From Planctomycetota bacterium (GTDB lineage: Bacteria > Planctomycetota > UBA1135 > GCA-002686595): 49,961 nucleotides of DNA. The position numbers and the translations under genes are program-made. Under the pieces are notes generated by a model. That model was given only the letters and a program-made list of their open reading frames with translations, was not told the DNA's origin and ran no database searches. The stretch covers positions 1 to 49,961 of the forward strand of contig PKCK01000093.1 of the NCBI GenBank assembly GCA_002862085.1. Reading direction: 5' to 3'. This document shows positions 25,567 to 34,113 of the stretch, one piece after another (position 1 is the stretch's first letter; every line of letters starts with the position of its first letter).

Positions 25567-27042
25567 TCAGAGCCGCGGCGCGCTTCGCAGGCGCGCGTAC
25601 GGGACCCGCTCGCCACCGGGCTCGAGTTCGAACGACTCCGTCACGTAGTCCGCCGCGAAGCGTGGATCCGCGGCGATGTCCGCCTCCCAGGGGTTGATGT
25701 CCACGCGCCCTGTGTCGGGCTGGAAGCGCGCGTTCCCCAGCAGCAGATACTCCGGCCGTTGATCCAGCACCCAGGCCCCATCGTGGCGGTGATGCCCCTT
25801 CACGCCGACCCCGTCGAGGTCGGGTTCGACGTCTGCGAACGCGTCGTGGGTCAGGCCAAGCACGTCGACGATCGGCAGGCCGCTGCGCCACCCGATGGCG
25901 CCCACGGGCGAGAGCGCGACGGCTGCGCCCGCGGGTGCACGCGCGGCGAGGGCGTCTCCGACCGCGAGCCAGTGACGCTCGAAGAAGCGGTTCTCGAAGG
26001 CGGCCTGAGGCCTCGCGCCGAAGCCCACGAGGCTCACCCCGAGGAAGAGCGCGGCCGCTGGCCTCCAGAGCGCGGGCCAGGCGAGGACGCCGAGAGCGCC
26101 GAGAGGCAGGAACGGCACGAGCAGGCGGCCGTAGACCATCCAGTCGCCGCCCACCAGGAGTGTCACCGAGAGGCCTGCAGCACAGGCCATCCCGATCCAG
26201 CGAACCGGTCCATCGCGCAGGAAGCAGAGACTCGCCGCGCCGAGGAGCGCGGCGAGGCCTCCCTCTCCGAGCGAGCGGAGGGCGTAGGCCCAGCCGTAGG
26301 CGAGTTCGTCCGCGAGCGGCAACGCCTTCAGCGACGCGGCGGCGGGGAGCGGATGTCCGAAGGTCCACTGTCGCCAGGCGCAAAGGGCCCCGAACGCGAG
26401 GAGCGGCGGCGCGATCGTCCCGGCGCGGCGCAGGTTCCGCGAAGCGACGAAGGCGGCCGCGACGCAGACCGTCTCGGGGCGCAGGAGCACCGCGGCCGCC
26501 GCGGCGAGCCCGCAGGCCCGGCGCGCGCGATCCCGCTCGCGTTCGTCGTCACCCGCGCCAGCCTCCTCTCCGAACGCCGCCAGTCCCCGCTCCGCGCAGA
26601 CGGCGAGCGCGAGCGCGGTGACCACGGTTCCGAGCCCCGCTGCGGCGTGCCACGCCGCCGCGGGGGACAGCGCCACCAGGAGCCCGGCGGCGAGCCCCGG
26701 GCCACCGGACCCCGCCAGCCGCGCCGCCGCCCGGGCCGTGACGGCGGCGCACGCGGCGAAGGCAGCGGCGCCCACGAGCGGCGACCACCACTCGGGCGGC
26801 ACCCCGAGCGCCACGGCGGGGAGGACGAGGAGGAGCCAGCCCACGGTCGTGACGCCGTCGCTCGGCGCGGCGCCCGCGTTGAAACTGAGCTCGCCGTGCT
26901 CGAGGAGGTTGCGCGCGTAGCGGTAGACGATGAAGTCGTCGTCGACGGGCACGACCCCCAGGAAGCTCGCCGCGTGCGCGATCGCGATCGCGGCCGGGAG
27001 CCACAGGACGGTCCTTCCGGCGTTCGATCCGAGTCCACTCAT
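25567..27042 (-). CDS. GT-C-like polytopic membrane protein
   Basis: A 491-residue integral membrane protein with an estimated nine to eleven hydrophobic helices. The first extracytoplasmic loop carries DDDFIVYRYARNLLEHGELS, the acidic-pair/RYARN pattern of GT-C glycosyltransferases (mannosyl- and arabinofuranosyltransferase-like), which use polyprenyl-phosphate sugars outside the membrane. The C-terminal ~120 residues are soluble (SPVGAIGWRSGLPIVDVLG, HDGAWVLDQRPEYLLLGNARF), also seen in such proteins. Acceptor and donor are unknown. It is divergent from the radical SAM operon at 27099, 56 bases away, and may be unrelated to it. Confidence 0.72.
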   Translation of the reverse strand: MSGLGSNAGRTVLWLPAAIAIAHAASFLGVVPVDDDFIVYRYARNLLEHGELSFNAGAAPSDGVTTVGWLLLVLPAVALGVPPEWWSPLVGAAAFAACAAVTARAAARLAGSGGPGLAAGLLVALSPAAAWHAAAGLGTVVTALALAVCAERGLAAFGEEAGAGDDERERDRARRACGLAAAAAVLLRPETVCVAAAFVASRNLRRAGTIAPPLLAFGALCAWRQWTFGHPLPAAASLKALPLADELAYGWAYALRSLGEGGLAALLGAASLCFLRDGPVRWIGMACAAGLSVTLLVGGDWMVYGRLLVPFLPLGALGVLAWPALWRPAAALFLGVSLVGFGARPQAAFENRFFERHWLAVGDALAARAPAGAAVALSPVGAIGWRSGLPIVDVLGLTHDAFADVEPDLDGVGVKGHHRHDGAWVLDQRPEYLLLGNARFQPDTGRVDINPWEADIAADPRFAADYVTESFELEPGGERVPYARLRSAPRL

Positions 27043-27086
27043 GAGAGATCCGACGCGCGCGGCGCCGGGCGGAAGAGCGTATCTTC

Positions 27087-27092
27087 GGAGGG
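27087..27092 (+). promoter_or_regulatory. Shine-Dalgarno fixing a TTG start
   Basis: GGAGGG ends six bases before the TTG at 27099. It is one of the clearest ribosome-binding sites in the window and supports the unusual TTG start of the first radical SAM gene. Confidence 0.6.
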
Positions 27093-27098
27093 CCCGCC

Positions 27099-29114
27099 TT
27101 GAAGGTCCTCATCGCGTCCGCCCCCCACGCCGACACCTTCGGCTACTCCATGCCGCCCCCTGGCCTGCTCCGGCTGGGCGGGGCGCTGCGCGATGCGGGG
27201 ATCGACGTCGAGCTCGACGACCTCGCGCACCGTCTGGCGGCCGGAGAGATCCGGGGGGACGACACGCTCGCGACGAGCGCCGCCGCCCACCTCGTGCGCG
27301 GCCAGGTCTTCCCGCCCGAGGTCGCGGGTCTCTCGGTGATGGGCGCGACGCTCCCCGTGGCGCTCCTCATCCTCGAGGAGCTGCGCCGAGCCTGGCCCCG
27401 CACGACGCTCCTGCTCGGGGGACCGGGCATGAACGGGACGGACCTCGCCGTCCTCGAGCGCTTCCCCCAGGTGGACGCCGTGGTCAGGGGCGAGGCGGAG
27501 ATCACCCTCGTCGAGCTCTGTGAGGCGCTCCTGGAGGGCACGCCCATGGCCCGCGTCGAGGGGGTCACCGCCCGTGAGCGAGGACGGCCGGTCCGCGCCC
27601 CGGACCGGCAGCAGATCCAGGACCTGGACGCGCTCCCCGCGCCGGCCTGGGACCTCCTCCCCTCCATCGCGCGGTACAAGGAGATCACCGGCGAGACCGA
27701 CGGGCTCGTCCCGATCGACTCCGGCCGCGGCTGCGTCTACGACTGCTCGTTCTGCTCGATCGGCCGGACGTGGAGCCGCCGCTCTCGCCCGCTGCCCGCC
27801 GCGCGCCTCGCGGACGAGGTCGCCGCCCTGCGCGAGATGCCAGCAGCCCGGCGTGCGTATCTCTGCCACGACATCTTCGGCGCGCGCCGCGACCACGCGG
27901 TGGAGTTCTGCGAGACCCTGCTCGAGCGCGGAGTCGACGTTCCGTGGGAGGTCCGGGCTCGTGCGGACCACCTGGACGGTGACCTGCTCGAACTCATGGG
28001 GCGCGCGGGATGCGACCGCGTACTGCTCGGCATCGAGTCCGCGTCCCCGGCGATCCGGCGCGCCCACCAGAAGGGCATGGCCGACGACATCGACCTGATG
28101 CACGTGGTCGACGACTGCCTCGCCGCAGGCGTCACGCCCATCCTCTCGATGATCCTCGGGCTACCGGGCGAGACGGACGCCGATCTCGAGCTGTCGCTGG
28201 CCTTCTGCGCGGACGCGAGCCTCCGTGGCGGGGTCAACCTCTCGCTGCACCTGGTCAACCCTCAGCCGGGCTGCGCCCTCGGGGACGAGCACGGCGCGAC
28301 CGCCGCGCGCGTGGACGGCGTCCCCCCCGACATGGCCCTCGGCGCCGGCGACTCCGCCGGCGAGCGCGCCCTCATCGCCGCGCACCCGGACCTGTTCTCC
28401 ACCTGGGCGCTCCTCCCCATGGAGCCCCCCCGGACCGAAGAGCTCCTCTGGCTGGCGAAGGAGTTCGCCGAGGTCGTCATGCGACACCCCCGCTCCATGG
28501 CCGCCCTGAGACGCGCGAGACCGGGCGAGGGTGTCCTCGGCCTCGCGCGAGCCCTGCGCGCCGACGGGCGCAGCTTCGAGTCCTTCGCCCCGCACCACGC
28601 GCCGGCGGCGGAACGCGAACTGGTCGAGGGGCTCGTCGCCTGGGAGCTGGCCCAGCTCAGGGTCGCGGCGCGCGGCTCGCTCGCGCGACGCGAGGGCCGC
28701 TGGCGGCTCGCAGCCGCGCTGGTGGACTCGCCCTTCGATCTCACGGCCGTCGCCGAAGCGCTCGTCGCCGGCGATGTCGGCGTCTGGCCCCCCCTCCCGG
28801 ACCCAGCCGGACCCCGCTCACTCGGAGTGGTCAGCCCGCCCGTCGGCCCGGGGCGCCTCGCACAGGTCCGGACGGTCCGCCTCGCCGAGGGCGCCTCCCG
28901 CCTGGCCCGTGCCGTGGAGCGCGCTCCCCGCGCTGGGAAAGGCGCTGCGGAGGCCCTCGCCGCGCGCCTGGAGGCTCCCTCCCTGGCGGCTCCCCTCACG
29001 GATCTCGCTCGCGCCGGGGTCCTCGTTCCGCCGCTCGGATGGCAACCTGCTGGCGCGGACGACCCCGGCTCACCTGCCGCCGCCGGCGGTCACGGCTCTC
29101 CACTGCAATCATGA
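27099..29114 (+). CDS. B12-binding radical SAM enzyme, first of the RiPP locus
   Basis: A 671-residue enzyme with an N-terminal cobalamin-binding Rossmann domain (about 1-150: GLSVMGATLPVALLILEEL, TLLLGGPGMNGTD, AVVRGEAE) and a radical SAM TIM barrel with the canonical CxxxCxxC cluster motif GCVYDCSFC (Cys212, Cys216, Cys219), then LLGIESAS and SMILGLPGET. The last ~180 residues (EGRWRLAAALVDSPFD..., ending LTDLARAGVLVPP) look like a winged-helix, PqqD-like tail. Such enzymes perform C-methylation, cyclisation or other radical chemistry. The TTG start is backed by GGAGGG. Its stop overlaps the next start (ATGA at 29111-29114), so the two radical SAM proteins are coupled. A peptide substrate is inferred from the small gene downstream. 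Confidence 0.88.
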   Translation: MKVLIASAPHADTFGYSMPPPGLLRLGGALRDAGIDVELDDLAHRLAAGEIRGDDTLATSAAAHLVRGQVFPPEVAGLSVMGATLPVALLILEELRRAWPRTTLLLGGPGMNGTDLAVLERFPQVDAVVRGEAEITLVELCEALLEGTPMARVEGVTARERGRPVRAPDRQQIQDLDALPAPAWDLLPSIARYKEITGETDGLVPIDSGRGCVYDCSFCSIGRTWSRRSRPLPAARLADEVAALREMPAARRAYLCHDIFGARRDHAVEFCETLLERGVDVPWEVRARADHLDGDLLELMGRAGCDRVLLGIESASPAIRRAHQKGMADDIDLMHVVDDCLAAGVTPILSMILGLPGETDADLELSLAFCADASLRGGVNLSLHLVNPQPGCALGDEHGATAARVDGVPPDMALGAGDSAGERALIAAHPDLFSTWALLPMEPPRTEELLWLAKEFAEVVMRHPRSMAALRRARPGEGVLGLARALRADGRSFESFAPHHAPAAERELVEGLVAWELAQLRVAARGSLARREGRWRLAAALVDSPFDLTAVAEALVAGDVGVWPPLPDPAGPRSLGVVSPPVGPGRLAQVRTVRLAEGASRLARAVERAPRAGKGAAEALAARLEAPSLAAPLTDLARAGVLVPPLGWQPAGADDPGSPAAAGGHGSPLQS

Positions 29115-31471
29115 TCCAGCGCAGCTCCTTCCCCATCTCGCTCGCCTTCGTGCCCCAGGGGCACTGGACCCAGCCGCATCTGGCGATCCCCTGCCTCAAG
29201 GCGTGGCTCGAGGCCCGCGGCTTCGACGACGTGGAGCAGATGGACCTCTCGGTGGAGGCCTTCGACCACTTCCTCACCCCCCGCTCCCTCGAGCGCGCCC
29301 GGGACCGCGTGCACGCGCGCATGGGCCTCGCGCGCTTCGAGTCGGCGACCCTACCCCTCTCGGAGATGCGCGCGTGGCGCGCTGCCAGCGAGAGCGCCGC
29401 GTCGGCGGACGCCTTGATCGCGGGAGTCGAGGACGCCAAGCGCGTCCTGCGGGGCACCGACGGCGGGGGAGCGCGCGGCGCGGAGGACGCGGGCTTCTGG
29501 GACCCCGACCGCTACGTCCCCGCGGTGCGCACGCTCTACCACGGCCTGCGCCTCGTCTCGGCCGCGCACTACCCGAGCGAGCTCACGCCCCACAACTTCA
29601 CGATGGGGTACGCCAACGACCGGTCCGAAGAGGTGCGCGCCGCCACGGAGGACGAGGAGCAGAACCCCTTCATCGCCTTCTACCGGGAGGAGGTGCTGCC
29701 GCGGCTGGTCGAGCGCCGGCCGAAGCTCCTCGGGCTCTCCGTCCTCTACGGCAGCCAGCTCGTACCCGCCATGACGCTCGGTCGCCTCGTGAAGGAGGCG
29801 CTCCCCGACTGCCACGTGACCATGGGCGGCGGCTTCCTCGCCTACATCGGCGACAAGGTGATGGACGCCCAGATCCTGGCCGACTGCTTCGACTCGATCA
29901 TCTTCCACGAGGGCGAGAGTCCGCTGGAGGCGCTCGCCGAGGCGCTCCGCTCGGGCGAAGAGGACCTCGCCGGCGTCGGGAGCCTCGCGTGGTGGGACCG
30001 CCGCCCCGACTTCGCCGCCTCCAACGGCGGGCCGCGCGCCGTGAGGAACACGCCTGCGCACCCCATCAAGCTGGACGACGCGCCCGCGCCCTCCTTCGAC
30101 GGCCTCCCCCTCGAGAAGTACTTCTCGCCGGCGCTCGTCGTCCCCTACGACGTCAACCGCGGCTGCTACTACGGCGAGTGCACGTTCTGCACCCTGCCGA
30201 CGGTCATCGGACCCGGCTATCGCACGCGTTCGGCCGACACGATCGCGCGCCACGTCGTGGAGCTCCGCGATCGCTACGCGAGCACGCACTTCAACTTCAT
30301 CACCGATTGCATGCCCCCCGGCATGATCCAGGACCTCCCCGAGCGGCTCATCGAGCGCGACGCCGGGATCACCTGGTGGGCGGACGCGCGGATCGAGCCC
30401 AAGGCCTACTCGGAGGAAGGCGCGAAGCGGCTGTACGAATCGGGCTGCCGCAAGCTCCTCTTCGGCTTCGAGTCCGCGGTCAAACGCATCCTCAAGATGA
30501 TGATGAAGGGCCAGAGCCTGAAGAGCGTCGTGGAGGTGGCGCGGAACTGCACCGAGGCAGACATCAGCGTCACCTTCTACGCCATGGTCGGCTTCCCGAC
30601 CGAGACGCGCGAGGAGGCGCGCGAGACGCTCCGCTTCATCGAGGAGCACTCGGACATCGTGCGCGAGGTCTCACTCCAGACGTTCCACATCGACGAGGTG
30701 GCGAAGACCTACAAGGAGCCCGAGCAGTTCGGCATCGAGGTCCTCCCGGCCCCCGGCGACCTCGCGCTCTACCACGACTACGAGGCGGAGCGCGGCATGA
30801 CCCAGGAGGAAGCCGCGGAGATGTTCGAGGAGATGATGCAGGCCTTCCGCGAGAAGCTGCCGCTGTTCTCCGGGGACAACATCTTCTACTTCATGCAGAA
30901 GAGCCACTACTTCCTGCACCTCGCGAACGGCGAGACTCCCGACTCGTTCGCGGCCCGCTGCGCCGAACGCACCCGGGCGCGCGCAGCGCGCGGAGCCGAG
31001 GACGACCTCGAGGTCAGGCCCGGCCTCGTGGCCGTTCCGCTGGCCTTCAGCTACTCGGACGCTGTTCGCACCCTCGGTGATCCGCTGGCCCGCGCCGCGC
31101 GCCCCGACTTCCTCACCGGACGCTTCGTCGCCGACGCCGAGCGCGTGGCCGAGGAGCGCCTGCCGCCGCTCGAGCGCAAGGAGCGCGTCCTGCTCTACGA
31201 CCCGGGGCAGGCCGAGTTCGTCGAGCTGCGCGACGGCGGCCGCCGCGTCCTCGAGGCGCTCCTGCGCGCCGGCGGCCTGGGGGCGTTCCTCGATGCCCAG
31301 CGGGCACGGGGCGCGTCCGAGGAGTCGCTTCATCGCGTGCGCGGGTTCGCCGCCGAGCTCCACCGACTCGGGGTGCTGCATCGCGCGGCGGACGAGCTCA
31401 CGCCCGCGGCCCGAGTCGAGACGCCGAACCGCCCGGGCGCCGAGCGCGGCGGCTCCACCGTGCGGAGCTGA
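29111..31471 (+). CDS. B12-binding radical SAM enzyme with PqqD/RRE-like C-terminus
   Basis: A 786-residue enzyme. It starts with a long region (1-200: FVPQGHWTQPHLAIPCLKAW, MGYANDRSEE), a cobalamin-binding-like fold (about 205-290: LLGLSVLYGSQL, VTMGGGFLAYIGD, IIFHEGES), then a radical SAM barrel whose Cys motif is GCYYGECTFC, giving C352-x4-C357-x2-C360 instead of CxxxCxxC. LLFGFESAVKRILKMM and MVGFPTET follow. Residues ~690-765 (RVLLYDPGQAEFVELRDGG, RVLEALLRAGG, VRGFAAELHRLGVLHRA) resemble a PqqD-type RiPP recognition element. The ATG at 29111 overlaps the first radical SAM stop. RiPP maturation is strongly suggested by the fused RRE-like tail and the peptide gene that follows, but remains an inference. 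Confidence 0.87.
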   Translation: MIQRSSFPISLAFVPQGHWTQPHLAIPCLKAWLEARGFDDVEQMDLSVEAFDHFLTPRSLERARDRVHARMGLARFESATLPLSEMRAWRAASESAASADALIAGVEDAKRVLRGTDGGGARGAEDAGFWDPDRYVPAVRTLYHGLRLVSAAHYPSELTPHNFTMGYANDRSEEVRAATEDEEQNPFIAFYREEVLPRLVERRPKLLGLSVLYGSQLVPAMTLGRLVKEALPDCHVTMGGGFLAYIGDKVMDAQILADCFDSIIFHEGESPLEALAEALRSGEEDLAGVGSLAWWDRRPDFAASNGGPRAVRNTPAHPIKLDDAPAPSFDGLPLEKYFSPALVVPYDVNRGCYYGECTFCTLPTVIGPGYRTRSADTIARHVVELRDRYASTHFNFITDCMPPGMIQDLPERLIERDAGITWWADARIEPKAYSEEGAKRLYESGCRKLLFGFESAVKRILKMMMKGQSLKSVVEVARNCTEADISVTFYAMVGFPTETREEARETLRFIEEHSDIVREVSLQTFHIDEVAKTYKEPEQFGIEVLPAPGDLALYHDYEAERGMTQEEAAEMFEEMMQAFREKLPLFSGDNIFYFMQKSHYFLHLANGETPDSFAARCAERTRARAARGAEDDLEVRPGLVAVPLAFSYSDAVRTLGDPLARAARPDFLTGRFVADAERVAEERLPPLERKERVLLYDPGQAEFVELRDGGRRVLEALLRAGGLGAFLDAQRARGASEESLHRVRGFAAELHRLGVLHRAADELTPAARVETPNRPGAERGGSTVRS

Positions 31472-31516
31472 CATCATCCACCCAGGCCCTCCGGGCCACG
31501 ATCAGGAACGACCCCC

Positions 31517-31681
31517 ATGGACGAAGCGAAGAACGAGAAGAAGGAAGAGATCGTCGAGCGGACCGCCGCCCCCCTCGGTGAGGCGGCGGAGGAGGAGCTC
31601 GATCTCGAGGACCTCGACCTGTCCGTCGAGACGGTCGAGGAGAGGATCAGCCCGAGCGAGACGAACGTCTTCGACAAGTAG
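31517..31681 (+). CDS. Small acidic peptide, candidate RiPP precursor
   Basis: A 54-residue peptide encoded 45 bases after the second radical SAM gene. The N-terminal part is Glu/Lys-rich (MDEAKNEKKEEIVERT) and the middle very acidic (EEELDLEDLDLSVET). The C-terminus is VEERISPSETNVFDK, richer in Ser, Thr, Asn and Phe, as expected for a leader followed by a core. It contains no Cys, so thioether or lanthionine chemistry is excluded; modification of unactivated carbons (epimerisation, methylation, C-C or C-O links) is more compatible with B12 radical SAM partners. A weak AGGA lies nine bases upstream of the ATG. I know of no characterised family with this sequence. No protease or exporter is adjacent. 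Confidence 0.72.
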   Translation: MDEAKNEKKEEIVERTAAPLGEAAEEELDLEDLDLSVETVEERISPSETNVFDK

Positions 31682-31807
31682 TCCCCCCGGTCCGCGCCGG
31701 GCGGGGCGTCGCCCGAGGGGCTCCCAGGGCTCCCCCCCGGCCCCCGGTCCCCACGGGATCGAGCCTGAACGGAACCCGGGCAGGCCGGCGCGGGTAGTCT
31801 GCTTCGC

Positions 31808-32836
31808 ATGGAAGCGACCAATCGCCTGGCCGACCCCACCGCCGCGGAGCCCATCCGGCCCCTGGCGGCCCTGGAGGCGGCGCTCCAGACCGTCCTCGAG
31901 GGTCAAGAGGCGACCATCCGTCTCTCCCTCGCCTGCCTCCTGGCGCGGGGCCATCTCCTCCTCGAGGACGCTCCCGGGACGGGCAAGACCACGCTCTCGC
32001 GAGCCATCGCACGCGCGGCGGGTCTGGAGTTCCGGCGCGTTCAGATGACCGCCGACATGATGCCCTCGGACATCACCGGCGCGCGTTACCCCGCCGCGGA
32101 GCTCGACCGCACCGCCCCCGGCTCCAGCCTGCTCGAGCAGCGCTTCCACTTCGTACCGGGTCCGGTCTTCGGGGAGCTGATCCTCGCGGACGAGCTGAAC
32201 CGGACGCCGCCGCGGACCCAGTCCGCCCTCCTGGAGGCCATGGCGGAGCGCTCCGTCACGATCGAGGGCGAGACCCATCCGCTCCCCGATCCCTTCTTCG
32301 TCGTCGCGACGCAGAACCCCGCCGAGTTCGCGGGCACCTTCCCGCTCCCCGAGTCGCAGCTCGACCGCTTCATGATGCGGCTCGCCCCGGGGTACCCGTC
32401 GCGGGACGCCGAGCTCCGCGTCCTGCGCGCGCGGCGGGGCGCGGACCCGCTCGATCGGCTCGAGACGGTGATGAGCCGCGAAGAGCTGCGCAGCGCAATG
32501 GACGCGGCGGCTGACGTGCATGTCGCTCCCCCCGTGGAGGGCTATCTCCTGGACCTCGTGGCCGCGACGCGTGATCCCGAGCAGTTCGAGCTCGGCGCGA
32601 GCCCGCGCGCGACGCTCGACCTCGATGCCGCGGCACGGGCCCACGCTCACCTCGACGGCCGTTCGGTCGTCATTCCGAGCGACGTCCGCGACCTCGCCCC
32701 CGCGGTGCTCGGCCATCGCGTCGTGCCTCTCGACATGGTCGCGCCAGGCAGCTCCCACGCTGCGGCGCTCCTCGACGCGCTGCTCGACACCGTCCCCGCG
32801 CCGCGGCTCGAGGACGACGGTTCCCTGCGCGCGTGA
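31808..32836 (+). CDS. MoxR-type AAA+ ATPase
   Basis: A 342-residue cytosolic AAA+ chaperone-like ATPase. Walker A GTGKTT is at 57-62 (LLLEDAPGTGKTTLSRA), Walker B is GELILADELNRTPPR, followed by sensor-1 VVATQNPAEFAGTFPLPE, all typical of MoxR. MoxR proteins are generally encoded with DUF58 proteins and act in maturation of metalloenzymes or envelope complexes; details differ by subfamily. The next gene's GTG overlaps its TGA (GTGA at 32833-32836), so expression is coupled. It begins 126 bases after the small peptide gene. Confidence 0.92.
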   Translation: MEATNRLADPTAAEPIRPLAALEAALQTVLEGQEATIRLSLACLLARGHLLLEDAPGTGKTTLSRAIARAAGLEFRRVQMTADMMPSDITGARYPAAELDRTAPGSSLLEQRFHFVPGPVFGELILADELNRTPPRTQSALLEAMAERSVTIEGETHPLPDPFFVVATQNPAEFAGTFPLPESQLDRFMMRLAPGYPSRDAELRVLRARRGADPLDRLETVMSREELRSAMDAAADVHVAPPVEGYLLDLVAATRDPEQFELGASPRATLDLDAAARAHAHLDGRSVVIPSDVRDLAPAVLGHRVVPLDMVAPGSSHAAALLDALLDTVPAPRLEDDGSLRA

Positions 32837-34113
32837 CCACCGACGCGTCGACCGCCGCGGCCCACGCACCGCTCACCGAGCAGCGCGGAGCCAGGGTGAG
32901 CCTGCGCCCCGCCACGGGCGCGGGCGTGGTCCTCGCGGTGCTCCTGGGCGCGCTCCCCGCTGCCGTCGTGGGACTCGAGTCCGCGTGGCTCATCGTCGTC
33001 ACGGCCCTCGCGTGCCTGGCCATGGCGCCCCTCCTCGCCCGGAGCCAAGCGCTCTCCGTCGAGGTGGCGAACACGCCGAGGTCACTGCGACTCCACGCCG
33101 GCCGCACCACGCCATTGAGCCTCGAACTCACGGCCCATGGAGACGCGCGCGGCCTGCTCCTGGACGTCGGCGTGGGCGGTCCGTCCCGGGCCAGGGAGGG
33201 GGCTCCTCGCCTCGCCGTCCCCCGACTGCACGCGGGCGCAGGCACGCGAGTGACGATCCCCGTCCGGTTCGGGGCGCGCGGACATCACGACGCCGCGACC
33301 CTGCGCGTCGCCTCCTCGTTCCCGTTCTCGCTGGTGCACGCCGCGCGGGCGATCCACCTCCCGCTCGGAGTCACGGTGCTTCCGCGCCTGCTCGCTCCAG
33401 CGGAGCGAACGCTCCTCGAGCAGTTCGTACGGACGACCCTCGTGGGCGAATCGACCGACCGCGCCGCCCGCATGCGCACGTCCGGCCTGCCCGTCGGGCT
33501 GCGCCACGCGCGACCGGGCGACCGCGCCCGTGACATCGACGCGCGCGCCAGCGTTCGCAAGGCCCGCTGGATCGCGTTCGACCGCAGCGACATGCACGAC
33601 GACCGGGAGATCGCGGTCGGGCTGGTGCTGCGCGTGAAGGGCCGCGCCTCCTCGAGTCGGCGACGCGGCCACCTCGCCTTCGAGGCCGCCGTGGCCCACT
33701 GCGCGAGCGCCGTCGAGCTTCTCGTCCGGGCTCACGGCGCCGTCACGCTGGAGGAGCTCCTCCCCGCCCAGGAGCCGCTGGACGCGCACGCACCGGCGGC
33801 GCTCGAACCCGGCGCCGTCGTCTCCCGGATCAGGCGAGGAGCGAGCACGCCGCTCCTCGATCGGCTCGCTGCGGTCCACCTCGACGGTGCGCATCTGGAC
33901 GAGGACTCCGGCGCGCGAGCGCAGAACGCTCGTCGTCAGGGGCCGCTCCGCCGCGTGGTCTTCTTGCCCCTCTCCCCGCTCGAGTTCCAGCGGGCAGCGG
34001 AATCGCCCGCGGCGCGCAAGGCCTTCTCGGACGCGGGATCCACCTGGATCATCGGTGTCGACGGCAGCGGCCGCGCGCTGCGACTCTCCAGCGCCGAGGG
34101 GTCGTCGGTATGA
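32833..34113 (+). CDS. DUF58-family protein
   Basis: A 426-residue membrane-associated protein, the usual partner of MoxR. Two hydrophobic helices lie near the N-terminus (about 29-65). The DUF58 core motif appears as GLRHARPGDRARDIDARAS, where the family normally has GxxxYxxGDxxRxIxWxxSA; the Trp and Tyr are replaced here. The start is a GTG overlapping the MoxR stop; the end overlaps the transglutaminase start by four bases (ATGA at 34110). Function is not established; it is thought to act with MoxR in envelope-related assembly. Confidence 0.8.
   Translation: MTTDASTAAAHAPLTEQRGARVSLRPATGAGVVLAVLLGALPAAVVGLESAWLIVVTALACLAMAPLLARSQALSVEVANTPRSLRLHAGRTTPLSLELTAHGDARGLLLDVGVGGPSRAREGAPRLAVPRLHAGAGTRVTIPVRFGARGHHDAATLRVASSFPFSLVHAARAIHLPLGVTVLPRLLAPAERTLLEQFVRTTLVGESTDRAARMRTSGLPVGLRHARPGDRARDIDARASVRKARWIAFDRSDMHDDREIAVGLVLRVKGRASSSRRRGHLAFEAAVAHCASAVELLVRAHGAVTLEELLPAQEPLDAHAPAALEPGAVVSRIRRGASTPLLDRLAAVHLDGAHLDEDSGARAQNARRQGPLRRVVFLPLSPLEFQRAAESPAARKAFSDAGSTWIIGVDGSGRALRLSSAEGSSV

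Noticed and set aside
28010..29110. Extension of the second radical SAM gene upstream to 28010
   Set aside because: The extra 367 residues are Arg/Pro-rich and overlap the catalytic part of the first radical SAM gene. The ATG at 29111 starts sensible sequence and overlaps the upstream stop in the usual ATGA way.
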